Source: Victivallales bacterium
GTDB lineage: Bacteria; Verrucomicrobiota; Lentisphaeria; Oligosphaerales; Lenti-02
DNA length: 32,936 nt
Direction of reading: 5' to 3'
Assembly (NCBI GenBank): GCA_003245525.1
Contig: QKCY01000447.1
Coordinates: 1-32,936 of the forward strand
Part shown: positions 16,372 to 24,873 of the stretch, in pieces
How positions within the stretch are numbered: the first letter of the stretch is position 1
Layout of the letters: the number at the start of each line of letters is the position of its first letter
The notes under the pieces: generated by a model
The model's input: the letters and a program-made list of their open reading frames with translations, nothing else
Database searches by the model: none
Told to the model about the DNA's origin: nothing
Translations under genes and position numbers: made by a program

Positions 16372-17328
16372 TTACGAGGGGAGCGGAGCCGGATCGAGGC
16401 AGCTTGGGCCGGGGCAGGGGATGACCTCGATGGTCGAGTGGCGGATCTCGCCGAAGGTGGCAAGGAGTTGGCGATAGTGCTCGGGGGGTCGGGGCGAGTG
16501 GGTCACCAGCGCCACGGCCACGCTGAGCGAACCGCCGCCCAGGGTCCAGACATGGAGGTCGGCAACCCGGTTGTCGGCATCCGCTTCGAGGCAGTTCCGG
16601 ATGCGGTCCACGGTGGCGGGATCGACGCCGGCATCCAACAGAGTGCGAGCGGTTTCCCGCAGCAGGCCGAAGCCCCAGACCACGATCAGGACCGCGCCTA
16701 GAACGCCCATGGCGGGGTCCAGCCAGCGCAGGTTCCAGTAACGGACCCCGAGGAGGGCCGCCATGGCCAGGAGCGAGGTGAGGGCATCGGCAACCACATG
16801 GAGGAAGGCGGCCCGCAGATTGTGGTCGTGGTGATGGTGGTGCCCACGGTCGTCCTCGTGCGGATGGTCCTCATGGGGCTGGTGCAGCATGAACACGCTG
16901 AACAGGTTCACCGCCAAACCGATACAGGCAACCGTGAAGGCCTGCCGGAAGTGAATCTCGGGCTGACTGAACAGGCGATGAATCGATTCGGCGGCCATGC
17001 CCAACGCCACGATGCCGAGCACGATGGAGCTGGCAAAGCCAGCCAGGCTCTGGACCTTGCCCGTGCCGAAGGTGAAAGCCGGGTTGTTGCTCTGCCGGCG
17101 GGCAAAACGGTAGGCAAAGACGGTGATGCCCAGGGCAAACACATGGGTCCCCATGTGCCAACCATCCGCCAGCAGGGCCATGGAGCCGGTCAACCAGCCA
17201 GCCACAATCTCCACGACCATGGTACAGGCGGTGAGCAGGATCACCCATTGGGTCATCCGTTCCGCCCGCGTGGCTGCCGCGTCGAACTGGTGACTGTGTG
17301 TCCACTGGTCCATGTGAAGGGTATGCAT
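16372..17328 (-). CDS. dmeF: CDF-family cation efflux protein, DmeF-like (Co/Ni/other divalent metals)
   Basis: MDQWTHSHQFDAAATRAERMTQWVILLTACTMVVEIVAGWLTGSMALLADGWHMGTHVFALGI; FGTGKVQSLAGFASS; His-rich loop HQPHEDHPHEDDRGHHHHHDHN. Confidence 0.85.
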   Translation of the reverse strand: MHTLHMDQWTHSHQFDAAATRAERMTQWVILLTACTMVVEIVAGWLTGSMALLADGWHMGTHVFALGITVFAYRFARRQSNNPAFTFGTGKVQSLAGFASSIVLGIVALGMAAESIHRLFSQPEIHFRQAFTVACIGLAVNLFSVFMLHQPHEDHPHEDDRGHHHHHDHNLRAAFLHVVADALTSLLAMAALLGVRYWNLRWLDPAMGVLGAVLIVVWGFGLLRETARTLLDAGVDPATVDRIRNCLEADADNRVADLHVWTLGGGSLSVAVALVTHSPRPPEHYRQLLATFGEIRHSTIEVIPCPGPSCLDPAPLPS

Positions 17329-17360
17329 GTCGGTTCCCGAGGTGGCGAAGGGCCAGGATT

Positions 17361-17380
17361 GTGTTTTGTGTGCCTAACAT
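17361..17380 (-). promoter_or_regulatory. Putative DtxR-type box upstream of the CDF exporter
   Basis: GTGTTTTGTGTGCCTAACAT (plus strand); 19/20 identical to the motif upstream of the DtxR-family gene. Confidence 0.55.
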
Positions 17381-17663
17381 AATGCCGGCAGTCCCACTGG
17401 CAAGGAATCAGCGGACATTGTAGACGAGAGGGGGGGGCAGGTATTGCCCTCTCTGTCGGCACGTCGCCATGGCCATCGACTTGGCCCAAGCGGGTTGGGC
17501 AGTTTTCCTCGGCTCGCCGATTCTCCACGCCCAGTAGTTGGGGGTTGCCTGCCTACCCCGAGTCGCCGCAGACCCGGGTTTCACGCCGACCGGGTAGTCG
17601 CGCGGTCGATGAACGCGCGGGGGGCCGGTTGCCGACCAAGGTCCTGGTCCGCGTGGTCCCCCT

Positions 17664-17688
17664 GTCGCAGGTTCGTCGAACCTGCGAC
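17664..17688. repeat. 25-nt perfect palindrome in a repeat-like intergenic region
   Basis: GTCGCAGGTTCG-T-CGAACCTGCGAC. Confidence 0.85.
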
Positions 17689-17741
17689 TACCCAACGGGG
17701 AGCATGCCGGGCACCGGTAGGAGGGCGGATCTGGTGCCGGG

Positions 17742-18368
17742 TCAGGGAACTGGCTGGTGCTGCCCTTCCTCCCGGCCGAGCAGAAGGTGGCGGTAGGATT
17801 CGGTGAGCATGGTCTGGATGCGGGGCCAGTCGGGGTGGGGGTGTTGCTGGTAGCGCAGGTGGGCGGCTTGGGCGCGGAGGATACCGGCTTCGGCGTAGTG
17901 GGGGCTGGCGTTGCCGTAGAAGAGGGTATAGAGCTCGGCGATGCGGCAACCAACCTGTTCCGGTTCCTTTTCGCCGGGGGTGCGGCGGGCGACCCACCAG
18001 GCGAGCTCGGCGCGGGCCACGGGTGCGGGGTCGAAGGTCCGTCCGGTTGCTTGGCGGATCTGCTCGTAGGCGGCGACGAGGTCGGGAAGGGCGGCTTCCG
18101 CGTAGTCGTCCCGTGCCCGCTTGAAGTGCATGGCCGAGCGGGCCAGCAGGTAGCCGGTGTGGATTGCCTGGAGAAGAGTCAGGTGGAACTGGGCGCGCAA
18201 CTGGCGGACCAACTCCAGGCAGAGGGGCAGGCGCTTGCCGCCGTAGTACGCCTGCCACATGCGGGTCTCCGACGCGGCGAGATGCGAGGCGCTATGGCCG
18301 GGGCAGCGCAGCAGGACCAGGGCACCGATAGCCACCAAGAGGACTAGCAGGCAGAGCGCCGGGACCAT
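17742..18368 (-). CDS. Uncharacterised membrane-anchored protein
   Basis: N-terminal TM segment MVPALCLLVLLVAIGALVLLRC then an alpha-helix-rich region (possibly TPR-like); 10-nt gap to the upstream DUF3014-like gene; start corrected to 18368. Confidence 0.65.
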   Translation of the reverse strand: MVPALCLLVLLVAIGALVLLRCPGHSASHLAASETRMWQAYYGGKRLPLCLELVRQLRAQFHLTLLQAIHTGYLLARSAMHFKRARDDYAEAALPDLVAAYEQIRQATGRTFDPAPVARAELAWWVARRTPGEKEPEQVGCRIAELYTLFYGNASPHYAEAGILRAQAAHLRYQQHPHPDWPRIQTMLTESYRHLLLGREEGQHQPVP

Positions 18369-18378
18369 TGACGGTCGC

Positions 18379-19209
18379 CTAGTTGAGCTTGAGTTGCATG
18401 GCCTGGGCGATGGCCATGATCTGCTTCTGGACCCGGCGGGCGTCGTCGACCCCGAGGCGGAGCAGGTGCTTCTGGGCGGGATACAGCTCCTCCAGCTTAG
18501 GGTCGGCATAGTAATAGAGCGTGCCCGAGTGGGTCAGCGCGGGTTCCTGCTCGGGGACCGGGGTGGTGAGGAGCACTCGGCAGGCGAGGGCGAGGGCATC
18601 GCGGAACTTGGCGTCGGGGTAGCCGATGTCGTGGTAGAGCTGGTCGAAGACCGGTTCCAGCCGGGTGTAGGCGGCGGCGACGGCCTGGGGATTGGCGTGG
18701 CAGAAGGTCTCGATGGTGGCGCGGGTGCGCAGGGCGTTGGCGGCGGAGGCGTACCAGCGGCGGTCGCGACCGGCTTCCGCCCGGTAGGGTTCGGTGGGGG
18801 CGAGGAAGGTGAGCTGGCCCTTGGGGCTGGTGCCGTTCGCCAGGCAGTCCGTCACCGCGACGATGCGCCGGAGTAGGTCGGATTGCTTCAGCCATTCGGC
18901 GATGCGTTCCGGGGGAAAGATCTGGTTCGCCAACTCGGGGAAGAGGGCGTTCGCCTCGGCCAGCGTGGTGACCGGTGGCGGGGGCGTGGCGGGCGCGGAC
19001 GGCTGGGGAGTAACCGGGGCCGCAGCAGGAGGCCGAACCGCGGCGACGGGGCCGGGCTCGTCCTTGGGCTGCACGGCCGCCGGGGCCTTGTCGGTGGGCT
19101 CCGGCGGGGCATCCTGGGCGGGCTGGTGCTGGAGGTACTGCCAGACCCCAATCGCGATGCCGGCGATGAGCGGGGGCGGAATGTAGAACAACAGCGAACT
19201 GCGTTTCAT
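18379..19209 (-). CDS. DUF3014-like domain protein
   Basis: N-terminal TM, Pro/Ala-rich linker, then LKQSDLLRRIVAVTDCLANGTSPKGQLTFLAPTEPY...YTRLEPVFDQLYHDIGYPDAKFRDALALACRVLLTTPVP...YYYADPKLEELYPAQKHLLRLG, resembling DUF3014. Confidence 0.7.
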   Translation of the reverse strand: MKRSSLLFYIPPPLIAGIAIGVWQYLQHQPAQDAPPEPTDKAPAAVQPKDEPGPVAAVRPPAAAPVTPQPSAPATPPPPVTTLAEANALFPELANQIFPPERIAEWLKQSDLLRRIVAVTDCLANGTSPKGQLTFLAPTEPYRAEAGRDRRWYASAANALRTRATIETFCHANPQAVAAAYTRLEPVFDQLYHDIGYPDAKFRDALALACRVLLTTPVPEQEPALTHSGTLYYYADPKLEELYPAQKHLLRLGVDDARRVQKQIMAIAQAMQLKLN

Positions 19210-19269
19210 GCGATGGACCTCGGTTGCGGAGAGAGAACCAACTCTTTGTGCGAGAACGCACGCGAAGGG

Positions 19270-20892
19270 TCAGGGAGTGGCGAAGGAGACGTATTTGTAC
19301 GGATGATGGTCGAGGATGGTGGGGTACCAACCTTGGACCTGCGGGCGGATTAGGGTGGCGCGGACGTAGAAGTAGACCGGCAGAATGGGCAGCTCGTTCA
19401 CCAGCAGCGCTTCGGCTTCCTGGAAACGCTGGAAGCGGGCGGCGGGATCGCGTTCGCGGCTGGCAGCCTCGATCAGCCGGTCGTAGTCGGCATTGCTCCA
19501 ACCGGTACGGTTGTTGCCGCCGTCGGTCACCCACATGTCGAGGAAGGTGTTCGGGTCGTTGTAGTCCCCGATCCAGGAGGCCCGGACGATGTCGTAGTCC
19601 ATCCGGCGCATGGAGTCGAGATAGACTTTCCACTCCTGGTTGTCGAGGGTGATCTGGACGCCGAGGCTGGTCTTCCACATCTGCTGGATGGCTTCGGCGA
19701 TGACCTTGTGGGCTTCGCTGGTGTTGTAGAGCAGGCGCAGCTCGGGGAAGCCCTGTCCGTCGGGATAGCCTGCTTCGGCGAGCAGGCGCTTGGCCTCGGC
19801 AAGGTCCTCGGCGAGCTTGGCCTCGCAGACATAGCCACCCGTGTTGGGCGGGGTAAGACAGTAGGCGGGCAACTGCCCGGCCTTCAGAATGGCCCGGCAG
19901 ATCTGCTCCCGGTTGATGGTCATGGCCAAGGCCCGGCGCACGCGGGGGTCGTCCAGGGGTTTGTGGGTGCAGTTGAGGCGGTAGAAATAGGTGCCCAGGT
20001 AGGGGTCGATGCGCAGCAGGTCGGGCTCCGTCTTCTGGTAGTACTCGATCCGGTGGAGGGGAACCGAGTAGGTGACATGCAACTGGCCGTTGCGGAAGGC
20101 GCGTTCCTCGGTTTCCGTGTCGTCGATGGCGAGGAACTCGATCCCCTTCAGCTTCACGGTCGCCGCATCCCAGTAGAGCGGATTGGGGACGACCACGATC
20201 TTCTGGTTGGTCTGCCAGCTCTTGAGGATAAAAGGGCCGTTACCCACATAGTTCCCCGGCTGGGTCCAGGGCGTCTGGGGATTGTCGATCGCGCCGAACT
20301 TGAGGATGGTGGCGGGATGGACCGGCCACCAGGAGTAGTGGTTGAGGAGCTGGAGGAAATAGGGCACGGAGTCATGCAGCGAGAGCACCAGCGTATGGTC
20401 GTCCACCGCCTTGGCACCGACCTGCGCGAAATCGGTCAGCTTGCCCTCGTTGAACTCCTTGGCGTTGGTCAGCGGGTAGAGCATGTAGGCGTACTCGGCG
20501 GCCAGGCCGGGAGAGAGGATGCGCTGGAAGGAGAAGACGAAGTCGCCGGCCACGACGGGGTCGCCGTTGGACCACTTGGCGTTTTCGCGCAGATGGAAGG
20601 TGTAGGTGAGGCCGTCGGGGGAGATATCCCAGGACTCGGCCACCCCTGGCACGGGCTTGAGGGTCTTGGGGTCCTCCGCCACCAGCCCTTCCAGCAGGGA
20701 GGAGATGAGGTTGTGCTCGGTGACCCCCGTCACCGTGTGGGGGTCCAGCCCCTTTGGCTCCGTGCCGTTGCCGAGTAGCAGGATGCCTTCCTGGGCGGCC
20801 CGGTCGGCGGCGGTCTGGCGCTGGGTCTTGCCGCAACCAGTCAGCAACAGGGCGGCCACGGCGAGGATGCCGAGACAAGAGACGATGCGCAT
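19270..20892 (-). CDS. Peptide/oligopeptide ABC transporter substrate-binding lipoprotein (OppA-like)
   Basis: Lipobox LLLTGC; LLLGNGTEPKGLDPHTVTGVTEHNLISSLLEGLV, VPGVAESWDISPDGLTYTFHLRENAKWSNGDPVVAGDFVFSFQRILSP; SD AGGAGA before the ATG at 20892. Confidence 0.92.
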   Translation of the reverse strand: MRIVSCLGILAVAALLLTGCGKTQRQTAADRAAQEGILLLGNGTEPKGLDPHTVTGVTEHNLISSLLEGLVAEDPKTLKPVPGVAESWDISPDGLTYTFHLRENAKWSNGDPVVAGDFVFSFQRILSPGLAAEYAYMLYPLTNAKEFNEGKLTDFAQVGAKAVDDHTLVLSLHDSVPYFLQLLNHYSWWPVHPATILKFGAIDNPQTPWTQPGNYVGNGPFILKSWQTNQKIVVVPNPLYWDAATVKLKGIEFLAIDDTETEERAFRNGQLHVTYSVPLHRIEYYQKTEPDLLRIDPYLGTYFYRLNCTHKPLDDPRVRRALAMTINREQICRAILKAGQLPAYCLTPPNTGGYVCEAKLAEDLAEAKRLLAEAGYPDGQGFPELRLLYNTSEAHKVIAEAIQQMWKTSLGVQITLDNQEWKVYLDSMRRMDYDIVRASWIGDYNDPNTFLDMWVTDGGNNRTGWSNADYDRLIEAASRERDPAARFQRFQEAEALLVNELPILPVYFYVRATLIRPQVQGWYPTILDHHPYKYVSFATP

Positions 20893-21038
20893 GGAGTTCT
20901 CCTGAAGATGGTTCATCGGTACTGCCGGAACGGTGGCCGACCTGCCCGGAATGTCAAGCGGTTCCCGCCTCTTGCATTCCGTCCTTCGCGGGGGACATTG
21001 CGGCGTTCGCGCACCTTCATTCACCGAGGTAACGCATC

Positions 21039-22652
21039 ATGCCTGTGCAATCTTGGTTGTCCACGTCCTGTGTCCGCTGGTATCCCGCCAGTGCTCCCCG
21101 TCCCTATCGTTCCCTGGCGTTGGAGGCGGCGCGCAACGAGCAGTTCAGTTTCCAGGTCGCGCTACAGAGCGACGAGGCGAACACCCAGACGGTCCGGGTC
21201 GAAGTGAACGGCCCCGAGGGTTGGTCGGTCCGGGTACGCCGGGTTGGCTTTGTCCCGGTCCGGCACCTGAACACGGCTTTGGCCGAGGGCCCGCTGGAAG
21301 TGGATGGAGTCGGGCATATCCCCGGCTACGTGCCTGATCCGCTCTTCGAAGAGACGGCGGTGGTTCTGCCCAAGGCCGAGACCCACGCCTTCTGGATTAC
21401 GGTGAATCCCGCCAGTGCCCCGGCGGGCGACTACGCTCTGAAGGTGCGGGTGCTGCCCGAACGGGGCAAGGTCCAGATCCGGACCGTGAAGGTGAAGGTC
21501 CACGACCTGCTGCTCCAGCCCCGGCAAGGCTTCTCCATGACCCATTGGTTCTACGCCGATTCGCTGATCGAGTGGTACCGGGTGAAGCCCTTCGGCGAGG
21601 AGTTCTGGTCGCTGTGCGAAGCCTACATGCGCGACTACGCGGCCCATGGCAACGACATGATCTATGTGCCCGTCTTCACGCCGCCGCTCGACGGGGTGAA
21701 GCGACCCACGCAGTTGCTGCGCGTGACCAACCAGGGCGACGGCGAGTACAGCTTCGACTGGACCGATGTGCGGCGCTGGGTTCGTCTGGCGAAGGACTGC
21801 GGGATCGGGGATTTCGAGTGGACCCATCCCTTCACCCAGTGGGGCGTGCGCCACGCCATCCGCATCTACGAGGGCCAGGGCGAGGACGAAGCGCTGCTCT
21901 GGCCTCCCGAGACCCCCGCGACCGGGACCGTCTACCGGGGCTTCCTCTCCCAATTCCTACCTGAACTGAAAGCCTTCCTGGAGGCGGAGGGGCTGCTGGA
22001 GCACTCCGTCTTCCACGTCTCCGACGAGCCGCACAACGAGGACGACAAGGCGAACTACAAGGCCGCCCGCGCCCTGCTCAAGGAATTGGCACCGTGGATG
22101 AAGACCATGGACGCCCTGACCGACATCGCCTACGGCCGCGAACAGCTCACCGACATGCCGGTGCCCAGCATCCGCACGGCGCTCCAGTTCGCCGAGGAGG
22201 GCATCGAGTCCTGGTGCTACTACTGCTGCGGCCCGCGTGGCAGGTTCCTGAACCGGCTGCTCGACACGCCGTTGCCGAAGATCGCCATGCACGGCTTCCT
22301 CTTCTACCGCTGGCCCTTCAAGGGCTTCCTGCACTGGGGCTACAACTACTGGTTCCGGTCCCAGACCCGCGAGTTGATTGACCCCTTCACCGTGCAGGAT
22401 GGCTACAAGTGGCCGAACTGGGCCTACGGCGACACCTGCGTCGTCTATCCCGGTCCGGCGGGCCCCCTCGATTCCCTGCGCTGGGAGGTCTTCGCGGAGA
22501 GCCTGCAGGACTATCAACTGCTCCAGACCCTCGGCCTGCCGCGCGACCACGAGCTGCTTCAGCCCCTGTGCGGCTTCGACGATTTCCCGAAGCAGGAAAG
22601 CTGGCGGCTCCAGGTCCGTCGCGAACTCTTCCGGCTGGTCGCCAGCCGCTGA
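21039..22652 (+). CDS. DUF4091 / GH123-like protein
   Basis: ARNEQFSFQVALQSDE, PGYVPDPLF, QAFWITV-like region, FHVSDEPHNEDDKANYKAARALLKEL, AMHGFLFYRWPFKGFLHWGYNYW, SLRWEVFAESLQDYQLL, typical of the DUF4091 family. Confidence 0.85.
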   Translation: MPVQSWLSTSCVRWYPASAPRPYRSLALEAARNEQFSFQVALQSDEANTQTVRVEVNGPEGWSVRVRRVGFVPVRHLNTALAEGPLEVDGVGHIPGYVPDPLFEETAVVLPKAETHAFWITVNPASAPAGDYALKVRVLPERGKVQIRTVKVKVHDLLLQPRQGFSMTHWFYADSLIEWYRVKPFGEEFWSLCEAYMRDYAAHGNDMIYVPVFTPPLDGVKRPTQLLRVTNQGDGEYSFDWTDVRRWVRLAKDCGIGDFEWTHPFTQWGVRHAIRIYEGQGEDEALLWPPETPATGTVYRGFLSQFLPELKAFLEAEGLLEHSVFHVSDEPHNEDDKANYKAARALLKELAPWMKTMDALTDIAYGREQLTDMPVPSIRTALQFAEEGIESWCYYCCGPRGRFLNRLLDTPLPKIAMHGFLFYRWPFKGFLHWGYNYWFRSQTRELIDPFTVQDGYKWPNWAYGDTCVVYPGPAGPLDSLRWEVFAESLQDYQLLQTLGLPRDHELLQPLCGFDDFPKQESWRLQVRRELFRLVASR

Positions 22653-22667
22653 ACCAAGGAGTGCATC

Positions 22668-23210
22668 ATGGAACTGCCTCCCCGTCCCCGCAGCTACAGT
22701 TTCTCCCCCCTCGCCGGGTTTGCCAACGAGTACGTCGGCTGGCTCGCCGCCGCTTTGGCCGAAACCACGGAACGCCATTTCGACTTTGCGCGCCGTCTGC
22801 CGACCGAACTGCTCGACGTGCGGCTGGAGGAAGCACCCAGCAGCGTGCTGCAAGTCCTGTCCCACCTCGGCTGGGCCGATGCCTACTGGCTGGGTTGCCT
22901 GCGGGGCGAGGCCATTCCCGTCGATGCGGTTCTCGACCGTGACCGGCACGAACCGCCGAGCCCCTTCTCGTTGGAGGAAACCATCGCCGCCTGCGTCGCT
23001 GTCCGGGAGACCGGGCTGGCGCACCTGCGCCAGGTGACCGATCCCCACCAGCCGCTGCCCTGGCGTGGCCAGGGGAAACTGACCGTCCACGGTGTGCTGA
23101 TGCACCTCATCTGGCACTGGACCTACCACAGCGGGCAGTGCGGGGAAATCGCCCTGGCCAAAGGCCATTCCCATCCCTGGGCCTTCGAGCAACACGTGGG
23201 GCGGATCTGA
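22668..23210 (+). CDS. DinB-like family protein
   Basis: VLQVLSHLGWADAYWLGCLRG and VLMHLIWHWTYHSGQCGEIAL; four-helix-bundle pattern with conserved His; 15 nt after the DUF4091 stop. Confidence 0.78.
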   Translation: MELPPRPRSYSFSPLAGFANEYVGWLAAALAETTERHFDFARRLPTELLDVRLEEAPSSVLQVLSHLGWADAYWLGCLRGEAIPVDAVLDRDRHEPPSPFSLEETIAACVAVRETGLAHLRQVTDPHQPLPWRGQGKLTVHGVLMHLIWHWTYHSGQCGEIALAKGHSHPWAFEQHVGRI

Positions 23211-23310
23211 TGCCAATTGGACAACAGCCATAGAGTACTGGGGAATCCCGTGGGGTTCGGGCAGTTGGCTGCCTGGGCTTGGGGACCGATGCCGGATCGG
23301 GGTCACGGGG

Positions 23311-23456
23311 GGAGCGGTCGCGGCCCCGCGACCACGGCGCGGAGCGCCGGGACCGCGCTGCCCGTCCCGGAACGTCTGCCGTGCGCGGACCAACCCGCTC
23401 CCAGGGTCCTGTCGGGCATGGTCCGGGAGAAGTGGTCGCGGGGCCGCGACCGCTCC
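23311..23456. repeat. Inverted pair of 25-nt palindromic repeats
   Basis: GGAGCGGTCGCGGCCCCGCGACCAC at 23311-23335 and exact inverted copy at 23432-23456; each copy contains GGTCGCGG-CC-CCGCGACC. Confidence 0.85.
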
Positions 23457-23582
23457 ACACCGGGGACATGCAGGGGTTCCGGGTGGAAACCCCCGACCAT
23501 GGATCAGTTGCCGAGGAAACGTGGGGGGAGGGGTGCCCAGTCCTCTTCGTATGATGGCAGACTGGCATGAACCAAGCCGCAA

Positions 23583-23607
23583 GCCAGAGCCTGGACTACG
23601 AACGGGG
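23583..23607 (-). repeat. Third copy of the GTTCGTAGTCCAGGCT repeat family
   Basis: Minus strand CCCCGTTCGTAGTCCAGGCTCTGGC versus CCCCGTTCGTAGTCCAGGCTTTAGC at 16213-16237. Confidence 0.75.
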
Positions 23608-23608
23608 A

Positions 23609-24766
23609 CTACCGAATCGGATAGGTGCCGTGGTCGCGGACGGTGTCGAACATGGCGCAGACGTGTTCGGGGGGCACGTTCGGCTGGATCACGTGGACTT
23701 GGTTGAAGACGAAGCCACCGCCCGGCGCGAAGATGCGGATGCGTTCGCGGACGTGCTCGGCGATCTCCTCGGGCGGACGGAAGCCGAGGACTTGCTGCGT
23801 ATCGCAGCCGCCGCCCCAGAAGACGATTCGGCCGCCGTACTTGCGCTTGAGTTCGGCGGGGTCCATGCCCGCGGCGGAGGTCTGGATCGGGTTCAGAATG
23901 TCCACGCCCGACTCGATCAGAGTCTCGATGAGGGGTTCGATAGCCCCGCAACTGTGCAGGTAGAGCTGCCAATTGGTGTGCGTGTGCAGCCAGTCGGTGA
24001 AGCGACGGTAGTGGGGCGCGATGGCCTCGGCGAAGAGGTCGGGACTGAGCATGGGTGCGTTTTGGGTGCCGAGGTCGTCGGCGAAGACGGCGCAGAAGGT
24101 GTAGTCGCCGATGGCTTGGTGGAGGAGCCGGTAACGCTCGATCAGGGCGTCGCACTGCCTGGCCAGACGGTCCTGGATTTTGGCCGGTTCCAGGATGAGG
24201 TCCATGAGGAACTCGGGCTGGTGCGAGGAGAAGCCGCCGCCGAAGCGGGCGGTGAGGGCGAGATCCGTCTCGTGGTAGAGGGTGCGGCCATAGGTCTGCA
24301 AGGCGGCCAGCGTCTCGTCGGTTAGGCCAGGGCCGAGACCGTACCACCCCTTGCCGTCCTCCGCGTCGAAGTAGTGGGATGCAGCAGGCTTGAGATAACG
24401 CTTGCCGTTGGGGTGGGTCAGCACCCAGGTGTCGTCGGCTTGGCGGGCGAGGTCCAGCCCGGCAGGCAGGCGGATGGAGAGGCCGTCCACCAGCGGATAG
24501 GTGTCCCAGTCCTGCACGACACACGTGGCATCGATGGCGGCCACATCCAGGCCGAAACGCTCCCGGATATCGCCCTCGACCACGGCCAGCATCTGCATGA
24601 TGTCGTTGCAGGTCACCGTGCCGGAGGGCAGGCCCAGATGGCGGCGCAGGCTGTCATAGGCCCGCACATGGATGCTGCTAGCCCCGGTGCTACCGCCGAG
24701 ATCGACGGGGACCCGGTCCGGCTCCTGGAAATGACAGGCGGCGAGGACGCGTTCGCGGCTGGTCAT
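23609..24766 (-). CDS. Uroporphyrinogen-decarboxylase (URO-D) family protein, possibly corrinoid methyltransferase-like
   Basis: MTSRERVLAACHFQEPDRVPVDLGG; LYLHSCGAIEPLIETLIESGVDILNPIQTSAAGMDPAELKRKYGGRIVFWGGGCDTQQVL; GGGFVFNQVHVIQPNVPPEHV. Confidence 0.88.
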   Translation of the reverse strand: MTSRERVLAACHFQEPDRVPVDLGGSTGASSIHVRAYDSLRRHLGLPSGTVTCNDIMQMLAVVEGDIRERFGLDVAAIDATCVVQDWDTYPLVDGLSIRLPAGLDLARQADDTWVLTHPNGKRYLKPAASHYFDAEDGKGWYGLGPGLTDETLAALQTYGRTLYHETDLALTARFGGGFSSHQPEFLMDLILEPAKIQDRLARQCDALIERYRLLHQAIGDYTFCAVFADDLGTQNAPMLSPDLFAEAIAPHYRRFTDWLHTHTNWQLYLHSCGAIEPLIETLIESGVDILNPIQTSAAGMDPAELKRKYGGRIVFWGGGCDTQQVLGFRPPEEIAEHVRERIRIFAPGGGFVFNQVHVIQPNVPPEHVCAMFDTVRDHGTYPIR

Positions 24767-24784
24767 GGGCGGAGGGCTCCCGGA

Positions 24785-24829
24785 ATGGGATCTATGGGAA
24801 CTGTGGGACCTATGGGACCAATGGGAGGA
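24785..24829. repeat. 9-nt minisatellite, five degenerate units (consensus ATGGGACCT)
   Basis: ATGGGATCT ATGGGAACT GTGGGACCT ATGGGACCA ATGGGAGGA. Confidence 0.8.
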
Positions 24830-24873
24830 AGAGGCCGGAGATTGGTCCCGGACCATTCTGCATTCTCACTTCT

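Noticed and set aside
21957-24524. 855-aa minus-strand ORF spanning DUF4091, DinB-like and URO-D regions
   Set aside because: Crosses three well-supported genes and the repeat-rich gap; Pro/Arg-rich low-complexity sequence.
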